From positions 1 through 40,616 of the IMG/VR virus record IMGVR_UViG_3300028024_000169: a DNA stretch of 40,616 nucleotides; one strand, 5' to 3'. A program made the position numbers and the translations under genes. The DNA comes from a virus. The notes beneath the pieces were generated by a model. The model did not search any database. It worked only from the letters and a program-made list of their open reading frames with translations, and was not told the DNA's origin. Below, one piece after another: positions 1 through 8,945 of this stretch; positions within the stretch are counted from its first letter, which is position 1; every line of letters begins with the position of its first letter.

Positions 1-1092
1 GTGCCAGCTAAACAAATCAATTCACTGACGTCGTTGCGGTTTTTCGCTGCAGCAATGGTGGTCGTTTTTCACACACGACGTGAGTTCGGTTATTTCGGCC
101 TCGCCGATCACCTGGCGCTCACGCAAGCCGTATCCCTCTTCTTCGTTCTATCAGGGTACATTCTCGCCCACACTCATCGAACGATCACTTCAAGGTCGGA
201 TCTCTTCATCTTCTATCTCAAGAGGTTTGCCCGGATTTGGCCGCTTCACCTCGCTGGCGCTGCCGCGGCGTTGTGGCTAATCCATTTTGAAGGCGGCTCA
301 GTGCGCGGCGAAGACGCGATCCTTAACGTGCTGCTGTTGCATGCTTGGTCATCGGACATCACCACGTATTTCTCGTTGAACGGCGTCTCGTGGAGCTTGT
401 CCGATGAGGCCTTTTTCTATGCAGTTTTCCCATTACTGATTTGGCGTGTGAACGCCACTTGGGTAGTCAAACTAGCAGCAACCGTCCTCGTCACGGCTGC
501 AATGTTGCTTGCCTTTAAGAACATGGGACGCCCGTTGATGCTGTGGTCCGCATACATTTCGCCCATCACAAGGCTGAGTGAATTCATGATGGGCATTGCA
601 GCCTATCAATTGCGAGGCAAGCTTCGGAGCGTCATCGAAGGTGGTTGGCGCGCGAGCGCGCTCGAGATTGGCACCGCTCTGATTGTCGCGTCCGCAATCT
701 GGGTGGCAGACCTCAAATTCGTCTCGGACTTACCGTTCCATCCGATCAAGCCCGTTGCAATCTGGCTTTCAAATTGCGGTGTGGGCGTTCTTTTTACCCT
801 ATTGATAGCCGTGTTCGCACTGGAAGGAGGCGCCCTGTCTCGCCTTCTCCAAGCCCGGCTTCTCATTTACCTTGGCAAGATCAGTTTTGCTCTATACATG
901 ATGCACCAACTCGTCTTGCGGTACGCGGAGGACCACGGTTATATGGCGCCGGACTATCCGGTTGCAGCCAAGGCCGCGTTGTACTGGTTGGCGGCAATCG
1001 CGGTCGCTGCAGCAGCCCACCATCTGATAGAGATTCCCGCCCAGAGAGTAATCTTGTCGCGATTTACACCCCGGCGTGGCGTAATGGCCTAG
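1..1092 (+). CDS. Membrane acyltransferase (acyltransferase-3 family)
   Basis: A 363-residue polytopic membrane protein that would transfer an acyl (often acetyl) group to a surface sugar. The N-terminus carries the family pattern: an SLRFFAA segment at about 11-17, a conserved His in VVFH at 21-24 and FFVLSGYIL at 47-55, followed by roughly ten hydrophobic segments. This is the acyltransferase-3 family (OafA/WecH type). The first codon in the window is GTG; the family's usual N-terminal motif begins within a few residues of it, so the gene is probably nearly complete, but a start upstream of the window cannot be excluded. It lies beyond the tail-fibre end of the prophage on the opposite strand, where phages often carry O-antigen-modifying genes; that role is inferred. 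Confidence 0.85.
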   Translation: MPAKQINSLTSLRFFAAAMVVVFHTRREFGYFGLADHLALTQAVSLFFVLSGYILAHTHRTITSRSDLFIFYLKRFARIWPLHLAGAAAALWLIHFEGGSVRGEDAILNVLLLHAWSSDITTYFSLNGVSWSLSDEAFFYAVFPLLIWRVNATWVVKLAATVLVTAAMLLAFKNMGRPLMLWSAYISPITRLSEFMMGIAAYQLRGKLRSVIEGGWRASALEIGTALIVASAIWVADLKFVSDLPFHPIKPVAIWLSNCGVGVLFTLLIAVFALEGGALSRLLQARLLIYLGKISFALYMMHQLVLRYAEDHGYMAPDYPVAAKAALYWLAAIAVAAAAHHLIEIPAQRVILSRFTPRRGVMA

Positions 1093-1144
1093 CTCATTGA
1101 CGACGAAATTCAAGGGCTGTGTTGTGATGATTCCGCTTGACTGG

Positions 1145-1161
1145 TAGGACCTTTGGTCCTA
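1145..1161. repeat. 7-bp inverted repeat upstream of the HTH gene
   Basis: TAGGACC, three T's, then GGTCCTA form a perfect inverted repeat about 110 bases before the HTH gene. It could be an operator or a weak terminator of the acyltransferase gene; there is no proper T-run after it on the plus strand. Confidence 0.35.
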
Positions 1162-1268
1162 TTCTGATCGTACTGGCACCTCGCTTTCCGCGCGGTCCGA
1201 CATCCCGATAGAAACGATCATGAAAGCCTGCTTTCGTGCGCCTTTTCGCGCACTTGGAATCTCCGGAC

Positions 1269-1574
1269 ATGCATTACAAGCCCCCTCAGCCGGAAGACAT
1301 CGAGCGCCTCAAGAAGGAACTCGGTCTAGACGGCGCGCAGATGGCGGAACTGTTTGGCGTCGCTGGGAATCGCGCATTTCGCCGGTACACATCCAAATCC
1401 GACGACACCAAGAACAAGCGCGAGCTCGGCGCGCACATGCTGTTCTTTGCGATGGCGCGCTTGGAACTGGACGCCCAGACCATCGAGCGAGTACTACAAC
1501 GCATGCGCCGAGTCGGAGCAACGATCGATTTGAACCCCGACTCCCCGGCGCCCGATGGAGAGCAGAAGCCCTAA
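1269..1574 (+). CDS. Small helix-turn-helix protein (XRE-like)
   Basis: A 101-residue protein whose first half (about residues 10-40: LKKELGLDGAQMAELFGV) looks like a Cro/C1-type helix-turn-helix. The rest is helical, with a conserved-looking segment around AHMLFFAMARLELD. The ATG at 1269 is chosen because homologous-looking sequence begins there; an in-frame GTG at 1236 would add 11 unconvincing residues. It sits between the acyltransferase and the SGNH lipoprotein on the plus strand, and may regulate these accessory genes or the nearby late region. The target is unknown. Confidence 0.7.
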   Translation: MHYKPPQPEDIERLKKELGLDGAQMAELFGVAGNRAFRRYTSKSDDTKNKRELGAHMLFFAMARLELDAQTIERVLQRMRRVGATIDLNPDSPAPDGEQKP

Positions 1575-1627
1575 ACCGCACGCCATGTATCATCTCGCGC
1601 TGGAATAAAAAAAACGCGAGTGGGGTT

Positions 1628-2341
1628 ATGGCAAAAGGGTTATGCGTATCGGTTCTAGGCATGCTTGTCATGGCGTGCAGCGGCTCCGGTGGCGGAGGTG
1701 GTGGATCGACTCCGCCGGTTGCCCAGACGACGCAATCGGTACCTAAGACCGTCGTGATCGATGCAGAAGGAGATTCGACGTTCTACGGAACGCAAGTCAT
1801 TAACGGCGTAGTGTCGAGAACGGCGAACAATCCTCCGGCGCTACTGCAAGGCATGCTCGGTGCGAACGTGACCGTGATTAACAGCGCAGCGGGCGGCGCT
1901 ACGGTGCTAGACGCCCTGAATGGACTCGCCCCACGTTATACGACGCCACTCGCTAGCCGGCTTGCAACCAACAATTCGGCGCTTGTTCTATCCAATTTTG
2001 AGATCAACGATTCCTTGAGGCTCTCGCAAGATGACTATCGAGCCGGCCTTTTGTCGTGGATCACGAGGGTGCGGAATATGGGCAAGTTGCCAGTTCTTGA
2101 AGAGCCCAATCCGGTGTGCAGTCCGACGTATCCCAATGTCGAGGCATACCTTTCTGTATTGCGGGACGTAGCCGCGCAGCAAGGTGTAACGCTCATCGCG
2201 CAGTACGACTACATCAAGTCGCTCCCAAATTGGCAGGCAATGCTGACCGACTGCGTGCATCCCTACGACTCGCTGTATCAAATCAAGACACAGCGCGAGT
2301 ACGCCATGCTTCAGCCGATCGTCGCAAAGTTGCTTCAATAG
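1628..2341 (+). CDS. SGNH/GDSL-hydrolase lipoprotein
   Basis: A 237-residue secreted lipoprotein with an esterase-type fold. Residues 1-17 form a lipoprotein signal ending in the lipobox VMAC (Cys17), followed by a Ser/Gly linker. The SGNH blocks are visible: GDS with nucleophile Ser50, a Gly-Gly block II near 89-90, Asn127 in FEIND for block III, and DCVHP (Asp208, His211) as the C-terminal catalytic pair. SGNH hydrolases deacylate sugars or lipids. Placed with an acyltransferase beside the tail fibre gene, it may remodel surface acyl groups; this is inferred. A frame-compatible start at 1220 overlaps the HTH gene and lacks a signal peptide, so 1628 is preferred. Confidence 0.75.
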   Translation: MAKGLCVSVLGMLVMACSGSGGGGGGSTPPVAQTTQSVPKTVVIDAEGDSTFYGTQVINGVVSRTANNPPALLQGMLGANVTVINSAAGGATVLDALNGLAPRYTTPLASRLATNNSALVLSNFEINDSLRLSQDDYRAGLLSWITRVRNMGKLPVLEEPNPVCSPTYPNVEAYLSVLRDVAAQQGVTLIAQYDYIKSLPNWQAMLTDCVHPYDSLYQIKTQREYAMLQPIVAKLLQ

Positions 2342-2345
2342 AGCA

Positions 2346-2537
2346 TTAGTCGGATGCCACCGGGCTGGGGATCATCTCTCGATATTGCGGCAGCAACCCG
2401 TCGTAAAACAACTTGTATCGGGGATCTGCCGCAGTAACTTCGTCCTGATACGGAGCCCAATCGTCTGACTGAGGGCAATCATATAGGCCTGCGATCGTAG
2501 TCTTTGCCTCATCATTAAAAACAGCGTACATGACCAT
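2346..2537 (-). CDS. Small protein downstream of tail fibre
   Basis: A 63-residue acidic protein, last gene of the late operon, starting two bases after the tail fibre stop. Similar small proteins follow tail fibres in many Burkholderia-type phages and are sometimes called tail-fibre assembly proteins, but no diagnostic motif is visible. Its position suggests a fibre chaperone or structural accessory. Two ATGs two codons apart could start it. Confidence 0.65.
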   Translation of the reverse strand: MVMYAVFNDEAKTTIAGLYDCPQSDDWAPYQDEVTAADPRYKLFYDGLLPQYREMIPSPVASD

Positions 2538-2539
2538 GA

Positions 2540-3502
2540 TCAGAACTCGAAATAGGAGATGGTGATGTTATGTGACGGAGTGCCACCGCTCGCCGAGACA
2601 ATACGGTAGAGATTTTGCGCCAACGTTACTGCAACACGGAATCCAGCCGCAATCGAAGATGCTATAGGAACCGTCTGAGAAACCGGAGTTTGCCCGCCAA
2701 TCGGGCCATCGGCCATAGTAACGCTGATTGAAGATACGGCAGATCCAGATGCATTTCCAAGCTGAACACCACCGCCAACAAAGCGCGCGTTGAATGGGAT
2801 CAGGGTGGACGAGAAATATCCCGATCCGGTGAACGTTGAGCCCGTTACGATGTTGCTTGTAATTACCCCGACGCGCCGGTCCGTCTGCGAGAACGGAGCA
2901 AACTGTCCAGCAGTCGCGCTCATCGGGGCAATGCCAATCAGCTGACTCGCGGTATAGCCGCTCGGGAGTGAACCAGCATAAATCTCGGGCGCTTTTGCAG
3001 CGCTCGCATCGGTGGCGAAAATTCCAGCGCCAGCAACCAAGCCATAAGCAGCATAGATCGCCGCGAACCCGTTCACCGCTGGAGTCGTGCCGACAACACC
3101 ACCAATGCCGGAGCCGCTGAGATTGACTGTCTTGTTGAATGAGCCAACGACAAAAGACTGCCCGCCCAGCGCCGTCTTGATCACCAACTCGTCTGCTGTA
3201 AACGCAACGCTTGCACCTTGCGCCGCCAGCAATGCAGAAAGATTCCGTGCCGCCCCGGCAATCGGCGCATACATCTTCTGCAGCGCTGCGTTGACCTGGT
3301 TGTAGCTGGTCTTTGCACGGGTGATGCCGGCCGCCGCCAGAATAGAGCACAATTCTTCCTGGATCATGTTGAACCACGACGCGCGCTCGAGCGTCGCGGG
3401 CGTCCCGCTCGCCGGGTTGCCTTCGGTCCAATACCCTTCTGTTCCAGCTGCCTCGGGAGCGGGAAGGCTCGTGGCTGCCGACGGATCATCAATTCGAAAC
3501 AT
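2540..3502 (-). CDS. Tail fibre protein
   Basis: A 320-residue fibre. The N-terminus (about 1-80) has the pattern common to Mu-like and Burkholderia phage fibres that dock to the baseplate, including GYWTEGNP at about 23-30 and a WFNMIQEELCSIL helix. Gly/Ser/Ala/Thr-rich beta-strand sequence makes up the remainder and ends in ITISYFEF, a typical hydrophobic trimer tip. It recognises the host surface receptor. It is short for a fibre, so a compact tip domain is likely. It follows the gp48-like gene by eight bases. Confidence 0.85.
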   Translation of the reverse strand: MFRIDDPSAATSLPAPEAAGTEGYWTEGNPASGTPATLERASWFNMIQEELCSILAAAGITRAKTSYNQVNAALQKMYAPIAGAARNLSALLAAQGASVAFTADELVIKTALGGQSFVVGSFNKTVNLSGSGIGGVVGTTPAVNGFAAIYAAYGLVAGAGIFATDASAAKAPEIYAGSLPSGYTASQLIGIAPMSATAGQFAPFSQTDRRVGVITSNIVTGSTFTGSGYFSSTLIPFNARFVGGGVQLGNASGSAVSSISVTMADGPIGGQTPVSQTVPIASSIAAGFRVAVTLAQNLYRIVSASGGTPSHNITISYFEF

Positions 3503-3510
3503 AGAGCCTC

Positions 3511-4113
3511 TTAGGTGTAGGCAAAAATAAGAATCGTGTGGGCCGGAATTACTTCATTCAGCTCGCACTGCAAGACGGCGTTTCCCCAGCTCGCGAGCGG
3601 ATCGCCTGCGCGTGCCGTCCCAACTTTCGACTGCGTAATCGTGTTGAGCGGCGCATTGATCTGCCAGACGAAGGACCATTGGGGGCCGAGCCGGAAGACT
3701 GGTTGTCCGACCCGGCTCTGCCCTACTCGCGCCGACACGTATTCGGTCACCGTCACGGTGTAGCCAAGCAGCGCGGCATACTGGATGAAGTACGGAACCG
3801 ACTGGCCGCCTGACCCCGCGAAGCGCGCGACGACTTGGGCCTGCCGCTGAGCCACCGTGGGTGCCGGTCCTGCGCATGGGTCTGGCAGACCCAGTGCCGA
3901 TTCCCATTCGGGAAGCAACTCGACGGCAGTTTTCGGAAATGCATCTACCAGCAAGTTGTTATTTCTGGCAGTATGTCTCGCCCATGTCGGCGAAAGGCCG
4001 GACATTGCCTGCGCCATCACTGACGTCGGGTCCCGAGGCCACGCGAGACCGCGCGGCATGAGCGCCTGAATCGCCTTCAGGAAATCTGATGCCTGATAGT
4101 TCGGAGCAGCCAT
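3511..4113 (-). CDS. Baseplate/tail protein, Mu gp48-like (YmfQ/DUF2313)
   Basis: A 200-residue protein of the YmfQ/DUF2313 family, which closes the baseplate wedge in Mu-type contractile tails. The N-terminal pattern ALMPRGLAWPRD at about 17-28, the ELLPEWESALGLPDPC segment and the later AQVVARFAGSGGQSVPYF region fit the family. It begins immediately after the gp47-like stop and precedes the fibre, exactly the Mu order. Confidence 0.88.
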   Translation of the reverse strand: MAAPNYQASDFLKAIQALMPRGLAWPRDPTSVMAQAMSGLSPTWARHTARNNNLLVDAFPKTAVELLPEWESALGLPDPCAGPAPTVAQRQAQVVARFAGSGGQSVPYFIQYAALLGYTVTVTEYVSARVGQSRVGQPVFRLGPQWSFVWQINAPLNTITQSKVGTARAGDPLASWGNAVLQCELNEVIPAHTILIFAYT

Positions 4114-5271
4114 TTATGGGAGCCATGTGATCGTTCCGAGCACTGGAAGCTGGCCAGTGGTCCCGACGATGTTTGCGGTTGGCGACGTAATTACAAAGCC
4201 CTGCGTTCCCGAGATCGCAGCGATTGCCGACTCGATATAAGAGAGATCGATTACCCCGTTCTGGCCGGCCGCCGTGCTGAGTGGAGAGCCATACAGAACG
4301 AACACACCAGAAATCGCCGACGCGATCGCCGACTTCATCGCCGTCGTGAAGCTGCTGGTGCCGGTAATCGTGAAATTGACTACCTGCTGCGTCGGTGCCA
4401 CGCTGTACACGAGCGCTGTCGCCGGCCGCAGCGGGAAAATCCAGTTCGCAACCGTCAGCAGATCGAGCGTCGCCGGCGTGCCGCGCGGCTCGAGCGCGGC
4501 CACCCCAGAAACGCCTTGGGGGAATCCGTTGTTGGCCGCCTCGGTCACGTCGAACATCGTGTACACGACGACGGTGCCTGCGCCGAAACCGTTCGGATTG
4601 CACCAAGCGCGCGTAACGCCGTTGACCTGCAGCGCCCACGTCACGTAGTCGTTTTGCGCCCCGCCCTGCGGTGTGTTCTGATAAGCCTGAAGCATCCGGG
4701 CGCGAAGGCTGTCGTCCTTCTCGACGTCCGCTCCGCCGGTAAATGCCACAGACACGGAGCCGGTCGAGTTGATGCCGGCGATCGCCGTGCCCAACGTCAT
4801 GACCGTGCCGATGGCGCAATTGCCAAACGCGCCGGTCAGGCCGGACGGATCCGCATTCGCGACTGCATTGACGGTCACGTTGCTGCCGGACCAGACACCG
4901 GCTGAGGTCGTCGTGAAGCCGACACCGTCGCCGCGCGCGATCGGCGTACCGATCGGCAGAGGAGTTCCGTTCGTGCCCGCGAACGTGATCTGTCCTGGCA
5001 CCGTCGAGCCAGCCTGCGTCGCCGCCTCGCGAAACACATTCTTGAGGGCAGCCCACGCTTCGAGGAACTCTTCCTCAGCGGTGAAAGGATTCGACTGCTT
5101 TGCTACCCAGTCCGTGTATCCGTATTGGAGCTGAGCGAGTCCTGCGAGAGCCGTGCCTAGGATGTTGAGGCTGGAAAAGCGTAGCAGCGGATCCGATCCC
5201 GGAAGACCGGACTGAATGTCAGCGGCCACCTGCGCGCGCAATTGCGTGAGTGTTGGTCGTGCGTACGGCAT
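4114..5271 (-). CDS. Baseplate J-like protein (Mu gp47)
   Basis: A 385-residue baseplate wedge protein of the Mu gp47/P2 gpJ family. The start (MPYARPTLTQLRAQVAADI, then a SSLNILGTALAGLAQLQYGY helix near 33-52) and the central GGADVEKDDSLRARMLQAYQ segment are typical. It links the hub and the gp48/fibre region in the contractile-tail baseplate. It is directly joined to the gp48-like gene and one base from the gp46-like gene, so translation is probably coupled. Confidence 0.92.
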   Translation of the reverse strand: MPYARPTLTQLRAQVAADIQSGLPGSDPLLRFSSLNILGTALAGLAQLQYGYTDWVAKQSNPFTAEEEFLEAWAALKNVFREAATQAGSTVPGQITFAGTNGTPLPIGTPIARGDGVGFTTTSAGVWSGSNVTVNAVANADPSGLTGAFGNCAIGTVMTLGTAIAGINSTGSVSVAFTGGADVEKDDSLRARMLQAYQNTPQGGAQNDYVTWALQVNGVTRAWCNPNGFGAGTVVVYTMFDVTEAANNGFPQGVSGVAALEPRGTPATLDLLTVANWIFPLRPATALVYSVAPTQQVVNFTITGTSSFTTAMKSAIASAISGVFVLYGSPLSTAAGQNGVIDLSYIESAIAAISGTQGFVITSPTANIVGTTGQLPVLGTITWLP

Positions 5272-5272
5272 A

Positions 5273-5716
5273 TCAGTTGATTCCTTCCCAGGCCCACGTA
5301 TAGCGGCCCGTCGTCAATAAAGTGCCGTCGGGTTTGTATGCGGTGATCTGCGCGCCGAGAACGCTGGTGCGCACCCACTGCGTGCTGATGTCGAAGCGGC
5401 CTACGACACCGTCATCCACCATCCACTGCAGGGCCTCGGCCAGGTAGTCGTAGGCTTTCTGCAGCGTTTCCTTCGTCTGCTTCGCGCGCCGCAGCAACCA
5501 GAGACGCGAGCCAATAGGAACCGTGTCATCCGCCCACCAGCCGCGCGGATCGCCTGAACCATCCGGAATCACGTCGCCGGGCTGTGCCATGCGATCGGAA
5601 AAGATGCTTATGATGATTGCCGTCTGGAGATCGTTGCCGGTCGTCAGCAAGGGGCCGGACATGGACCAATCCCCGCGGTTGTTCGCGGCGTCCCAAGAAA
5701 TCGTTGCGTCGGCCAT
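5273..5716 (-). CDS. Baseplate protein, Mu gp46-like
   Basis: A 147-residue member of the phage gp46 family, the counterpart of T4 gp25/P2 gpW-type wedge proteins. The GDSSGDPRG-like segment appears here as IPDGSGDPRGWWADD near residues 50-64, followed by a RLWLLRRAKQTKETL helix; both are family hallmarks. It lies between the spike (gp45) and gp47 genes. An intrinsic terminator sits in the 57-base gap upstream, so its transcript must read through that hairpin. Confidence 0.9.
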   Translation of the reverse strand: MADATISWDAANNRGDWSMSGPLLTTGNDLQTAIIISIFSDRMAQPGDVIPDGSGDPRGWWADDTVPIGSRLWLLRRAKQTKETLQKAYDYLAEALQWMVDDGVVGRFDISTQWVRTSVLGAQITAYKPDGTLLTTGRYTWAWEGIN

Positions 5717-5728
5717 TTCGCTCGGGCA

Positions 5729-5753
5729 TAAAAAAGCCCGCGCGTGGCGGGCT
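5729..5753 (-). terminator. Intrinsic terminator between gp45- and gp46-like genes
   Basis: On the minus strand a perfect 7-bp stem (AGCCCGC / GCGGGCT, loop five bases) is followed by six T's. It lies inside the tail operon, between the spike gene stop and the gp46-like start, so it should attenuate or depend on antitermination. Confidence 0.75.
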
Positions 5754-5773
5754 GAGACGTTGAGCGCTAAGCG

Positions 5774-6394
5774 CTATTCGGTTTGGTTCGGGCCGCTCGT
5801 TGTGGTGCCCGGTCCTCCGAGCTGAACATTAGGAACCGGATGGGTATGACTGTTGTAGATCGACCTCATCTGGGCCATCGTGTGCAGGTTTGTTGCTGAG
5901 TTGTCGATGATGTCGCCGGGCGTCGTGATTTCTGGCGTATCAATCTCGACTCCGCCAGGTGCGACGATCTTGAGCTTCCCACTCAGGTTCCACGTCACAT
6001 TCCGCGCGTCGTTGACTACGACGTCCTGCCCTTTGGCCTCGACGACGATTCCACCGCTCGCGGTCATATAGACGTACTTGCCGTCCTGGCTGTACAGCAT
6101 CGATTCGCCAGCGGACAAGCCCGTCGGGCGTGACTGCTGGTGGTTCGTTGCAATCACCGCAACGTTTCCCGGATCACCAGCTATGGCGCCGTAAGCGACG
6201 TCCGAACCGTAGGGCGGATAGGACGTGAAGCCGAAATCAGCAAACCGAAAGCGGTTATCCGAGGTTACTAGCCCATTCGCTCGAACCTGCATTTTCTGAA
6301 TCGGCCCTGAGTCGTCGACGTAGGTCACACGGCCGCGCCCAAACAATCCGCGCAGCCGCATGAAGAGCCGCTCGATCGAGATGGAGTCCATCAA
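5774..6394 (-). CDS. Baseplate spike/assembly protein V (Mu gp45)
   Basis: A 206-residue Mu gp45-family spike protein that sits at the tail tip and pierces the outer membrane. It has an N-terminal OB-like domain (about 15-95) and a beta-rich shaft (ASGGIVVEAKGQDVVVNDA region). Near the end is HTHPVP (His183, His185), the HxH pattern that binds a metal ion at spike apices. Its start overlaps the gpP-like stop by four bases. The last about 20 residues are Gly/Pro/Thr-rich. Confidence 0.9.
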   Translation of the reverse strand: MMDSISIERLFMRLRGLFGRGRVTYVDDSGPIQKMQVRANGLVTSDNRFRFADFGFTSYPPYGSDVAYGAIAGDPGNVAVIATNHQQSRPTGLSAGESMLYSQDGKYVYMTASGGIVVEAKGQDVVVNDARNVTWNLSGKLKIVAPGGVEIDTPEITTPGDIIDNSATNLHTMAQMRSIYNSHTHPVPNVQLGGPGTTTSGPNQTE

Positions 6395-7509
6395 TTCACC
6401 ATGTTCACGTCGGGCGCGATCGGATTGAGGATGATCGGCTCCTGATAGAAGGCTTCCGGCGGCATGATCACCACATCGGCATTCGTCCCGCTCGCATCGC
6501 GCTTATAAGTCACGTCCGCGATCAGCCACGTTTGAGGTTTCAGCTTCAGCCCCGGCAGATTGATCGGCACCAGCGTGTTTGGCGTCCACAGCTTGCCGGC
6601 TGAATCCCGCCAGCTATCCGTTGACACGCGCACCGCATAAGAGCGGCCGTAGCGACGCGCCTTTTCCCACTGCGCGCGCTGTGCCGCGACGTCCTGCCCG
6701 CCAAACACCGACTCAGCCACGATCGCGCGGTACCGGAGCCGCGGCACCGTCGGATCCTGCACGCTTGCGATCAGGTTGCCGCCGTCGCCCACGTCCTCGC
6801 ACGTGTCTAGGCTCTGGCGCACTGCGTCGTAGTCCGAAAACCGTCCGTCCATGCCGAACATCGCGCTGGCTGCCTGAACATTGACGCCCTCCTCGAATCC
6901 GCACGCGGCTTGCTGGGTGCCGATTCCGGAAAGCAGCAGGCTTCCGTCTGGCTGGTCGTACAGCAACAGCGCGCGGAACCGGCAGAGCCGCTCGAGCACG
7001 TCATAGATCGGCTCGCCGACCATGATGTTCAGCTGCGGAATCGGGTCTCCCTGATTCGCGCCGTCGGCAAGCGAAACTGGAATGCCGTAGACGCTGCAGA
7101 GGTTTTGCGCAATCTTCAGCAGCGGCATATTCAGAAGCTGGCCGCCAGTCCACTTTGCCGAGCAGTCGACGAGGTCCTGGCACTTGCTCCGGCCGGTGAT
7201 CCGGATCGTATGCTCGCGCGCGTTGTAGCTCGGCAGGTAGCGATCGACGAAGCCGGACAGCACAACGTCGGCGCCGAGGAGCACATCGACCTGATCGCCT
7301 TCCTGCACGATCACTTCCGACACGCCCGGGTAAGGCTCGGTGAACGACACATCGAAATCGGACGGGCACCGCTCGATGCCGCGAGACAGACGGATCCCAA
7401 GCCACCCCGTGATGTTTCGGGTGTTCGAGATCGTGTACGTGGGTTGTCCCGGCACTGAATTAGGGTTCCGCGTACACGTCGACACCCTAAGGGTGATGTC
7501 ATCACTCAT
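6391..7509 (-). CDS. Baseplate hub protein, Mu gpP-like (gp44)
   Basis: A 372-residue baseplate hub protein of the Mu gpP/P2 gpD/T4 gp27 type. Recognisable parts are the N-terminal TGWLGIRLSRGIERCPSDFD segment at about 33-52, the CQDLVDCSAKW motif after an ITGRSK strand, and the C-terminal PGLKLKPQTWLIADVTY strand set. It forms the ring between the tail tube and spike. It overlaps both neighbours (1 base with the N-like gene, 4 bases with gp45), a tightly coupled operon arrangement. Confidence 0.9.
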   Translation of the reverse strand: MSDDITLRVSTCTRNPNSVPGQPTYTISNTRNITGWLGIRLSRGIERCPSDFDVSFTEPYPGVSEVIVQEGDQVDVLLGADVVLSGFVDRYLPSYNAREHTIRITGRSKCQDLVDCSAKWTGGQLLNMPLLKIAQNLCSVYGIPVSLADGANQGDPIPQLNIMVGEPIYDVLERLCRFRALLLYDQPDGSLLLSGIGTQQAACGFEEGVNVQAASAMFGMDGRFSDYDAVRQSLDTCEDVGDGGNLIASVQDPTVPRLRYRAIVAESVFGGQDVAAQRAQWEKARRYGRSYAVRVSTDSWRDSAGKLWTPNTLVPINLPGLKLKPQTWLIADVTYKRDASGTNADVVIMPPEAFYQEPIILNPIAPDVNMVN

Positions 7510-8945
7510 CAGCTAGCAAGGGCCTGAAATGTCGTTGGGCAAAATGCCGGGTGTCGTGGGTCAATCTGCTGTACGAGTCCAGGCTCACGCGTCGGATCAC
7601 GATAGATTCGGTTCGCAAGCACCAGCGATGGAAGTGGCGCCTGAAACTTGAACGTCGCGATCGAGGCTAAATCGGCGCCGCGCGCAGCGAGATCAGCAAT
7701 GACCGACTGCCGCAGGGTTCGCAACGCCTGATACGTACCATCATCGCCTGCGTCGCCCGCCGTCGCGATCTCCGCATCGAGCAGGCTCACAGTGTTGGCT
7801 AGCGTAGTGTTCGCGTCATCCTGCGAGGCAGGTTGGTATGTCGTCAGCGTCACGGCGAGTTGCGCGAGCGCATACCGCCGCAACAGCGCGGCGAGCGCCA
7901 CCTGCATAACGCTCATGGACGATCCGATCTGGCCGGGCGTGGTCACGGGCGACGGTGAATATTGCGCCAGCGAACTGATCATGCGCACGGCGTCAGCCGG
8001 ATCAGTCGCAGCAGCGGCAACTGTCGAAATGAACGACTGCGCCGCAGCACCGAGTGCTGCTGAATCTGACGGATTCGACGCCGCGGCTTGCAGAGCTGCC
8101 CCGGCGGCAACAACCGAAGCGCGCGCTGCAGTCGCGGCCGACAGCAAATCGTCGGCTGTCGTACTCGGAGACGCCCTCACGTTCGCGCCGGCATAGCCGT
8201 TATTGCCCCCCCCGAACAGTCGCCCGAAGTTGCCAAACAGCGTCGAGACCGTGCCGATCACGCGCTTTACATCGTTGATGGCGGTCACACCCAGTTGATA
8301 CCAGCCGACTACCGTCGAAACCGCCTGCCGCACGATTGCGGCGCCGGCCTGAATTGCGCTCGCCGTAGTCCTTACGAAATCGACCAGCGCTGCGATGCCG
8401 TTCAACGAAGCGTTGTTGATGCTTGCGTCGCCGGTCGAGATGGTCGCCTTCGGGAATATCCGATCACCGGAAACGATCAGCGTCAGCCGGATCTCGAACA
8501 CGCGACCGAGGTCGACGCGCTCCATCGTCTCCACGCTCAGGCACGCGACGTTCTTGATCGTGCCCAGCGTCGGGTGCACGAGGGTCCAGTTCCCAGGTGC
8601 CTCGCAGATTTGCAGCAACTGGTTGCGCTGCGCGATGACCGGGCCAGCCTTGGTGATCAGATCGTCTTCGACCAGGAAGCCAAGAACCTCGAACTGCCTC
8701 CCCTTTTTACCCAGATCCTCGACCCATACATCATCGCGAAACGGGTAATTGTGGATAGCCTGCTTTCTGCCGACCGAGGTCCGAACAGATTCGATTCCGA
8801 ATGGCACCCCGCCGTAACTAGCCTGCTTGAGCGAATCCAGCCAGGTGCCCGTCTGGAAGCCGACGAGACTGGCCAGATTTCCAACGGCGGACGCAACGCC
8901 GCCGATGCTGCCGGCGACATTCAGTGCGTTCGTTGAGGTACTCAA
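7509..8945 (-). CDS. DNA circularisation/tail protein, Mu gpN-like
   Basis: A 478-residue protein of the Mu gpN ("DNA circularisation") family, a tail/baseplate component despite its name. The N-terminal domain (about 30-160) has the family pattern WLDSLKQASYGGVPFGIESV, then a DVWVEDLGKKGRQFEVLGFLVEDD-type stretch. The middle is long, helical and Ala-rich. The C-terminus ends in IYRDPTREPGLVQ...HPAFCPT, also typical. It overlaps the tape-measure stop by four bases. Confidence 0.88.
   Translation of the reverse strand: MSTSTNALNVAGSIGGVASAVGNLASLVGFQTGTWLDSLKQASYGGVPFGIESVRTSVGRKQAIHNYPFRDDVWVEDLGKKGRQFEVLGFLVEDDLITKAGPVIAQRNQLLQICEAPGNWTLVHPTLGTIKNVACLSVETMERVDLGRVFEIRLTLIVSGDRIFPKATISTGDASINNASLNGIAALVDFVRTTASAIQAGAAIVRQAVSTVVGWYQLGVTAINDVKRVIGTVSTLFGNFGRLFGGGNNGYAGANVRASPSTTADDLLSAATAARASVVAAGAALQAAASNPSDSAALGAAAQSFISTVAAAATDPADAVRMISSLAQYSPSPVTTPGQIGSSMSVMQVALAALLRRYALAQLAVTLTTYQPASQDDANTTLANTVSLLDAEIATAGDAGDDGTYQALRTLRQSVIADLAARGADLASIATFKFQAPLPSLVLANRIYRDPTREPGLVQQIDPRHPAFCPTTFQALAS

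Noticed and set aside
8088-8936. 282-codon plus-strand frame over the gpN-like gene
   Set aside because: Antisense shadow with Arg/Cys-rich low-complexity sequence.
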